Below, piece by piece: positions 6,662-10,285 of a DNA stretch of 10,285 nucleotides (position 1 is the stretch's first letter; the number at the start of each line of letters is the position of its first letter). The notes under the pieces were generated by a model, which was not told where the DNA came from, did no database searches, and worked only from the letters and a program-made list of their open reading frames with translations. The position numbers were made by a program, and so were the translations under genes. Source of the stretch: JALYIM01 sp040003205 (GTDB lineage Bacteria; Acidobacteriota; Terriglobia; Terriglobales; Acidobacteriaceae); assembly GCA_040003205.1 (NCBI GenBank), contig JBDUDA010000101.1, forward strand, positions 1-10,285, given 5' to 3'.

Positions 6662-8319
6662 ACGATTCATCTACTCACGTACTCCTGATAGAAGACAATC
6701 CGGGAGACGCCGATCTCGTTCGCTTGCGACTGGTCGAAGCTAACGCTGACTTAAAGGTTCGCAGCACAAACCGCCTGGCGGCGGGCCTCGCCGCCATTGA
6801 TCAGCAGCCACCGTCTGTGGTGCTACTCGATCTGAATCTTCCCGATAGTCATGGCGCGGATACTTTTCGGCAAGTGCTGGAACACGCCCCTGGGGTCGCT
6901 GTCGTGGTTCTATCGGGCCAGGATGACGAGGAATTGGCCGCCAAGGCCGTCCATCAGGGCGTGCAGGACTACCTGATCAAAGGAAGCTTTACCAGCAAGC
7001 AGTTGGCGCGCGCCATGCGTTATGCAGTTGAGCGTCAGGCGTTGATCACCTCGCTCGACATGAGCCGCAAACAACAACTGCAATTCAAAGACGAATTTCT
7101 TTCGCATGTATCGCACGAGTTGCGCACTCCGCTAACTTCCATTCATCAGTTTGTGACCATTCTGCTGGACGGGCTGGCGGGGCCGATGTTGCAAGATCAG
7201 CGCGAACATCTGCAAACTATTTTGAAGAGCGCAAACCAGCTGCGCGCAATGATTGGCGACCTACTCGAAGCGACGCGGGCGGAATCCGGAAAGCTTCGAA
7301 TTGAGGTGAGATGTATTTTGGTGGGCGATGTTTTGGAGCAGGCCGTATCCATGTTGAGGGCCACCGCCGCGGAAAAACATATTGCCATCCACTGGACGGC
7401 GGACGCGAGAATGCCGTTTCTCACCGCCGATCCAGAGCGAGTGCTCCAGATACTTATCAACCTGCTGGACAACTCACTCAAATTCACGTCCGAGGATGGT
7501 TCAATCACGGTGAAAGCGGGCTTGTTGAATACCGATCCGGAATTTGCGTACATTTCCGTTATCGACAACGGACGCGGCATTAGTCCGGAAGCCCGGCCCC
7601 TGGTTTTCGAGAGACTCTATCAGGATCCTAATGCTGTGCATGAAAGCCGGCGCGGCCTGGGTCTGGGGCTTTGCATCGTTCAGGAACTCGTGCGGCTCCA
7701 CGGTGGGAAGATATGGCTGGAAAGCAAGCTGGGAGAAGGAAGCGTATTTACCTTCACCCTGTCGGTCTTTTCACTTCCGAAACTTCTCGCCCCGACCATC
7801 ACCGAAGGCGACAAATTGCGTGCCGCGCTTTCGCTGGTGGGGGTCGCTCTTACTCCCTATTCGCGTCATCAAGTGGATGCCTGGAGAGAAATGCGGGACC
7901 TTTGCAAAAACATTTTGCAAGCCTGTATCTGGCCCGTCAAGGACGTTGTGCTGCCGCCACTGAGTAACGTAGGAAGCGATTTGGATGCCACCGAAAATTT
8001 CTTTGCGGTAGTTTCCACCGACCTCGTGGGCGCGCGCATCGTGCAAAAACGCATCAGCACGCAACTCGAAAAGTGCGCGCAACTGCGAGCCAATAGCGAA
8101 TTTAGCGTCGTCATCACTGCGATCCCGATTCCTGTGCCACAACCCTCTGAGACCCTTGGGGACCAGGTACAAGGCGTCGCCGATATCGTCACAGCACTCA
8201 TAGTGGACGCGCTGAAACGAGGACCTTCCCCAACAAAGAACGGCGCTGAAACAGTTCACAAACAATTAATCGCACCAGGGAGAGAATTCAATGGAAAAAC
8301 CGAAAATCTTAATAGTTGA
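6658..8319 (+). CDS. REC-HisKA-HATPase histidine kinase with unassigned C-terminal extension
   Basis: A 553-residue soluble kinase. The N-terminal receiver (about 6-125) is intact: E12/D13, phosphoacceptor D58 in LLDLNLPDSHG, S86, K108. A short coiled linker leads to HisKA with H153 in FLSHVSHELRTPLTSI. The HATPase_c domain has its N box in ILINLLDNSLKFT (N268, N272), G1 DNGRGI (303-308), G2 GLGLGL (333-338) and the normal ending GEGSVFTFTLS (359-369). Roughly 180 further residues follow (about 372-553). Their central part resembles a degenerate GGDEF fold, with FFAVVSTDLVGARIVQKRI recalling the strand-helix after GGDEF, but it lacks the GG(D/E)EF signature. No membrane or PAS segment is seen, so receiver phosphorylation is the likely input. 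A strong AAGGGAG (6646-6652) precedes the ATG. It overlaps the upstream gene by four bases and the downstream gene by 29. Confidence 0.93.
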   Translation: MNDSSTHVLLIEDNPGDADLVRLRLVEANADLKVRSTNRLAAGLAAIDQQPPSVVLLDLNLPDSHGADTFRQVLEHAPGVAVVVLSGQDDEELAAKAVHQGVQDYLIKGSFTSKQLARAMRYAVERQALITSLDMSRKQQLQFKDEFLSHVSHELRTPLTSIHQFVTILLDGLAGPMLQDQREHLQTILKSANQLRAMIGDLLEATRAESGKLRIEVRCILVGDVLEQAVSMLRATAAEKHIAIHWTADARMPFLTADPERVLQILINLLDNSLKFTSEDGSITVKAGLLNTDPEFAYISVIDNGRGISPEARPLVFERLYQDPNAVHESRRGLGLGLCIVQELVRLHGGKIWLESKLGEGSVFTFTLSVFSLPKLLAPTITEGDKLRAALSLVGVALTPYSRHQVDAWREMRDLCKNILQACIWPVKDVVLPPLSNVGSDLDATENFFAVVSTDLVGARIVQKRISTQLEKCAQLRANSEFSVVITAIPIPVPQPSETLGDQVQGVADIVTALIVDALKRGPSPTKNGAETVHKQLIAPGREFNGKTENLNS

Positions 8320-8692
8320 CGATGATCCCGATTTACGCCGGGGCCTGAATCTGCGCTTACGCGCTAACCACTACGACACCGCCTATGCCACTGACGGCTT
8401 TTCCGCCATCGCCATGGCGCAGAAGGAACACCCCGATCTAATTATTTTGGATTTGGGATTGCCGGCGGGCGATGGCTTTCTCACTCTGGAGCGCTTACAA
8501 GATAGCGCTCATCTGTCGGCCATCCCCGTGATTGTTTTGACCGCGCGCGACCCCGAGTACACCCGCGACCGCGTCTTGAAAGCGGGCGCTTCTGCATTTT
8601 TTCAGAAGCCGGCGGACAACGTTCAGCTGTTGGGGACGATCCGGTCAGTTTTGAACCCACCGTGGCCGGGCACAACGATGGCCTCCGCATAG
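8291..8692 (+). CDS. single-domain response regulator (CheY-like)
   Basis: A 133-residue receiver without an output domain. Phosphotransfer residues are complete: acidic cluster D10-D12 in LIVDDDPDL, phosphoacceptor D54 in IILDLGLPAGDG, T84 in VIVLTAR, K106 in FQKPA. It starts inside the last 29 bases of the upstream kinase gene, with AGGGAGAG (8277-8284) as a good ribosome binding site, so the two are coupled. It is the last gene of the rightward operon; an intrinsic terminator begins 12 bases after its stop. It is distinct in sequence from the Rcp1-like receiver upstream and could be the direct target of the second kinase or a donor to the Hpt protein encoded by the divergent operon. Confidence 0.93.
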   Translation: MEKPKILIVDDDPDLRRGLNLRLRANHYDTAYATDGFSAIAMAQKEHPDLIILDLGLPAGDGFLTLERLQDSAHLSAIPVIVLTARDPEYTRDRVLKAGASAFFQKPADNVQLLGTIRSVLNPPWPGTTMASA

Positions 8693-8703
8693 TGCTCGGA
8701 AAG

Positions 8704-8735
8704 GGGGAAGTCTCTCAGACTTCCCCAGTATTTTT
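8704..8735 (+). terminator. intrinsic terminator of the kinase operon
   Basis: A perfect 10-bp stem, GGGGAAGTCT (8704-8713) with AGACTTCCCC (8717-8726), has a 3-base CTC loop and is followed by AGTATTTTT ending at 8735. This is a textbook rho-independent terminator 12 bases after the last receiver gene. Confidence 0.9.
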
Positions 8736-8793
8736 GCCGGGCCGCACCGAAACGGTTGAGACTCTATTCCCCTACAGCTTCGATCACCCAAAA

Positions 8794-8912
8794 TCGGGCA
8801 CCAATGCAACGGTTCAACCTACTGTGATTTTGGTCGGGCACTAATGCAACGGTCCAGCCCACTTGATTTTGGTCCGGCACGAATGCAACGGCTCAGCCCA
8901 TTTTGATTTTGG
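8794..8912. repeat. three imperfect 39-40 bp tandem repeats
   Basis: Three consecutive units occupy 8794-8833, 8834-8872 and 8873-8912 (40, 39 and 40 bp). Each starts TC(G/C)GGCAC, contains the invariant core AATGCAACGG and ends TGATTTTGG; variation is concentrated in the CA-rich middle. The array lies just beyond the kinase-operon terminator. It has no spacers and is not CRISPR. It could be a minisatellite/VNTR-like locus or clustered protein-binding sites. Confidence 0.85.
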
Positions 8913-8917
8913 GTAGA

Positions 8918-8998
8918 GCAGACCTTCAGGTCTGCAATTTCGTCCGCCAAGACGCACGGGCTTTAGCCCCCGAGGTAATGGATATGAAGAGAGCCTCG
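8918..8998. repeat. chain of four small palindromes, dispersed-repeat-like
   Basis: Four short inverted repeats follow one another. They are GCAGACC-ttca-GGTCTGC (8918-8935), CGTC/GACG (8941-8954), GGGCT-tt-AGCCC (8958-8969), and CGAGG (8971-8975) pairing with CCTCG (8994-8998). The arrangement resembles palindromic intergenic elements that I recall as frequent in acidobacterial genomes, but that is from memory and untested. The element could act as a bidirectional transcript end for the leftward sigma-54 activator gene. The remaining bases up to 9041 hold nothing else I recognise. Confidence 0.55.
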
Positions 8999-9041
8999 CC
9001 GGTCAAAGCCGGGACAATCACCCACCCTTCAGGTCACTAAT

Positions 9042-10112
9042 TCAATCCGCCACGATGCCTGCGCTTTCGGCCGGCGGAGTTGTCGGGCGAAGGCTACGGT
9101 TGGGAGGCAGCCCGGCATCGCGAATCTTATACAGCAACGCGCGGTAGCTGATATTCAGCGCGCGAGCCGTCTTCTTTCGATTCCAGTGATGGGCCTGCAA
9201 AACCTTGAGAATGATTTTGCCTTCCAGCTCGTGCGTCGCCTGGCGAGTGAGTTTCTTTAAGGAGATCGGCCCGTCCAGATTAATCTCTGGGGTATAGCTC
9301 TCCTGCGGACGAGCTACCAGATCATTGCTGATCACTTCTTCGCTGCCCAGGATGACATAGCGCTTGATTAAATTCTCGAGTTCTCGAATGTTCCCCGGCC
9401 AATTATATTTCTGTAGAGAATTTTTCAGATCGACGGATAGTGGCCGAGCCCGGCAATTGAACTTACGGTTGTAATATTCGAGAAAATAGCTGGCGAGATC
9501 GTCAATGTCGCTGCGCCGGTCGCGCAGGGGCGGCATTTCAAGGTTTACGACATTGATGCGATAGTAAAGGTCTTCGCGAAAGGTCCCTTTGGCTATTTCG
9601 ACGTCCAATTTACGATTTGTCGCACAAACCACCCGGACTTCTACTTTCTTATCCTCCTGAGCGCCGATGCGGCAAAACTGGCCGTCTTGCAGGAGTTGTA
9701 GCAGCTTGGATTGAAGGCCGAGTTCCAATTCCGAAATTTCATCCAAGAAAAGCGTCCCGCGATGGGCCATTGCCACCCGACCGGGCTTGGTGCCGTTGGC
9801 TCCAGTGAAGGCGCCTTTTTCGTATCCGAACAGCTCGCTTTCCAGAAGCGTTCCGGGAATGGCGGGACAGTTCACCTTCACAAACGGTCCTGTCTTCCAC
9901 GGCGATAGAGCATGGATCATTCGGGCAATGACGTCTTTCCCGGTTCCGCTCTCTCCATGGATCAAAACGGGAACGTTTGCGCTGGCGACCTTCTCAATGC
10001 GTCGCCTTAATGCCTGCATGCGCTCAGATTTGCCAAAAACTATGTCTGTCGGAGGAAACTCGCCCAACGCCTGAGCGAGGTTAGTAACTGCATTTTGACT
10101 CGAGGAAGACAT
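9042..10112 (-). CDS. sigma-54-dependent transcriptional activator (AAA+ and Fis-type HTH, no sensory domain)
   Basis: Enhancer-binding protein that uses ATP hydrolysis to open RNA polymerase/sigma-54 promoter complexes. Numbered from the ATG at 10112 (356 residues). A short N-terminal stretch is followed by the AAA+ domain with Walker A GESGTGKD (53-60), the sigma-54-contacting GAFTGA loop (100-105), Walker B GTLFLDEI (119-126), sensor I ATNR (164-167), arginine-finger segment FREDLYYRINV (178-188) and sensor II WPGNIRELEN (238-247). A Fis-type HTH follows (about 297-331, ALNISYRALLYKI). No receiver, GAF or PAS domain precedes the AAA+ core, as in PspF-like activators. Start choice: the ATG at 10112 has AAAAGGG about nine bases upstream. 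The open frame extends to an ATG at 10169 and a TTG at 10181, both without a good ribosome binding site. It is separately transcribed from the kinase cluster; a functional link is only suggested by proximity. Confidence 0.93.
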   Translation of the reverse strand: MSSSSQNAVTNLAQALGEFPPTDIVFGKSERMQALRRRIEKVASANVPVLIHGESGTGKDVIARMIHALSPWKTGPFVKVNCPAIPGTLLESELFGYEKGAFTGANGTKPGRVAMAHRGTLFLDEISELELGLQSKLLQLLQDGQFCRIGAQEDKKVEVRVVCATNRKLDVEIAKGTFREDLYYRINVVNLEMPPLRDRRSDIDDLASYFLEYYNRKFNCRARPLSVDLKNSLQKYNWPGNIRELENLIKRYVILGSEEVISNDLVARPQESYTPEINLDGPISLKKLTRQATHELEGKIILKVLQAHHWNRKKTARALNISYRALLYKIRDAGLPPNRSLRPTTPPAESAGIVAD

Positions 10113-10192
10113 GGTCAGGGCCCTTTTCGGATGCTGCTTCCGAATACTGTTCGAACGGGTAAGGTGCATCCGGAGCGCCAAACTTGAAAACA

Positions 10193-10221
10193 GACATTTA
10201 GGGTGCCAAATTGCGCCCTAA
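10193..10221 (-). promoter_or_regulatory. candidate sigma-54 promoter overlapped by an inverted repeat
   Basis: On the minus strand TTGGCAC (10209-10203) matches the -24 element of the sigma-54 consensus. Ten bases after its GG comes GT (10195-10194) where GC is expected, so the -12 element is imperfect. The implied transcript would start near 10182, about 70 bases before the ATG at 10112. The same stretch contains an inverted repeat, TTAGGG (10198-10203) with CCCTAA (10216-10221), extendable to 9 bp with one G-U pair; it covers the -24 box and could be an operator. The remaining DNA to the window end (10222-10285) shows no recognisable gene. Confidence 0.4.
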
Positions 10222-10285
10222 GCGGCTTCTTTATCAGCAACTTAGTTATCCTGAAGGCGAAACTCGTGTTCGACGCGAGATTATT

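Noticed and set aside
7771..8265. 164-codon open frame on the minus strand
   Set aside because: It lies wholly antisense to the C-terminal part of the second kinase, matches no family I recognise and has no supporting start signals; the sense frame carries the domains.
8662..8844. 60-codon open frame on the plus strand after the last receiver
   Set aside because: It runs through the intrinsic terminator and into the tandem repeats, with no ribosome binding site or recognisable product.
8794..8912. Possible CRISPR array
   Set aside because: The three units are directly adjacent with no unique spacers and there are no cas genes in the window.
10113..10285. Minus-strand frame open from the right edge to about 10113
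   Set aside because: It has no recognisable protein similarity and overlaps the activator's probable promoter and leader; most likely chance.

Overview
The window looks like a chromosomal stretch from an acidobacterium (Acidobacteriota, Terriglobia-like). This is an inference. It rests on moderate GC, a short membrane-anchored TonB-family protein, an intergenic chain of small palindromes, and a dense set of soluble two-component proteins. No rRNA, tRNA, insertion sequence, integrase or CRISPR array is visible.

Left part (1-3131): the 5' portion of rlmN (23S rRNA/tRNA adenine C2 methyltransferase) runs leftward off the window edge. Diverging from it are an M16 zinc peptidase with intact HXXEH...E and, 119 bases further on, a single-pass TonB C-terminal-domain protein. 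A strong stem-loop at 3165-3213, with its T-rich tract on the minus strand, separates this pair from the signalling genes.

Centre (3367-8735): a two-armed signalling cluster. The leftward arm encodes an Hpt phosphotransfer protein and, overlapping by one base, a REC-GGDEF diguanylate cyclase. The rightward arm encodes four proteins: a receiver-like/HisKA/HATPase kinase, an Rcp1/CheY-like receiver, a REC-HisKA-HATPase kinase with an unassigned C-terminal extension, and another single-domain receiver. It ends at a clear intrinsic terminator (8704-8735). Neither kinase shows a membrane segment, PAS or GAF domain; each has a receiver-type domain where a sensor would be expected. With kinases, loose receivers, an Hpt and a cyclic-di-GMP-producing receiver side by side, the simplest reading is a cytoplasmic branched phosphorelay feeding c-di-GMP output. 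Two oddities stand out. The first kinase has Asn at its receiver phosphoacceptor site. Its last ATPase strand also lies in the -1 frame, which points to a one-base frameshift.

Right part (8736-10285): about 300 bases of non-coding DNA hold three imperfect 39-40 bp tandem repeats followed by a chain of small palindromes. Beyond them is a leftward sigma-54 (RpoN) activator with AAA+ and Fis-type HTH domains but no N-terminal sensory domain. Upstream of it is a near-consensus sigma-54 promoter overlapped by an inverted repeat.
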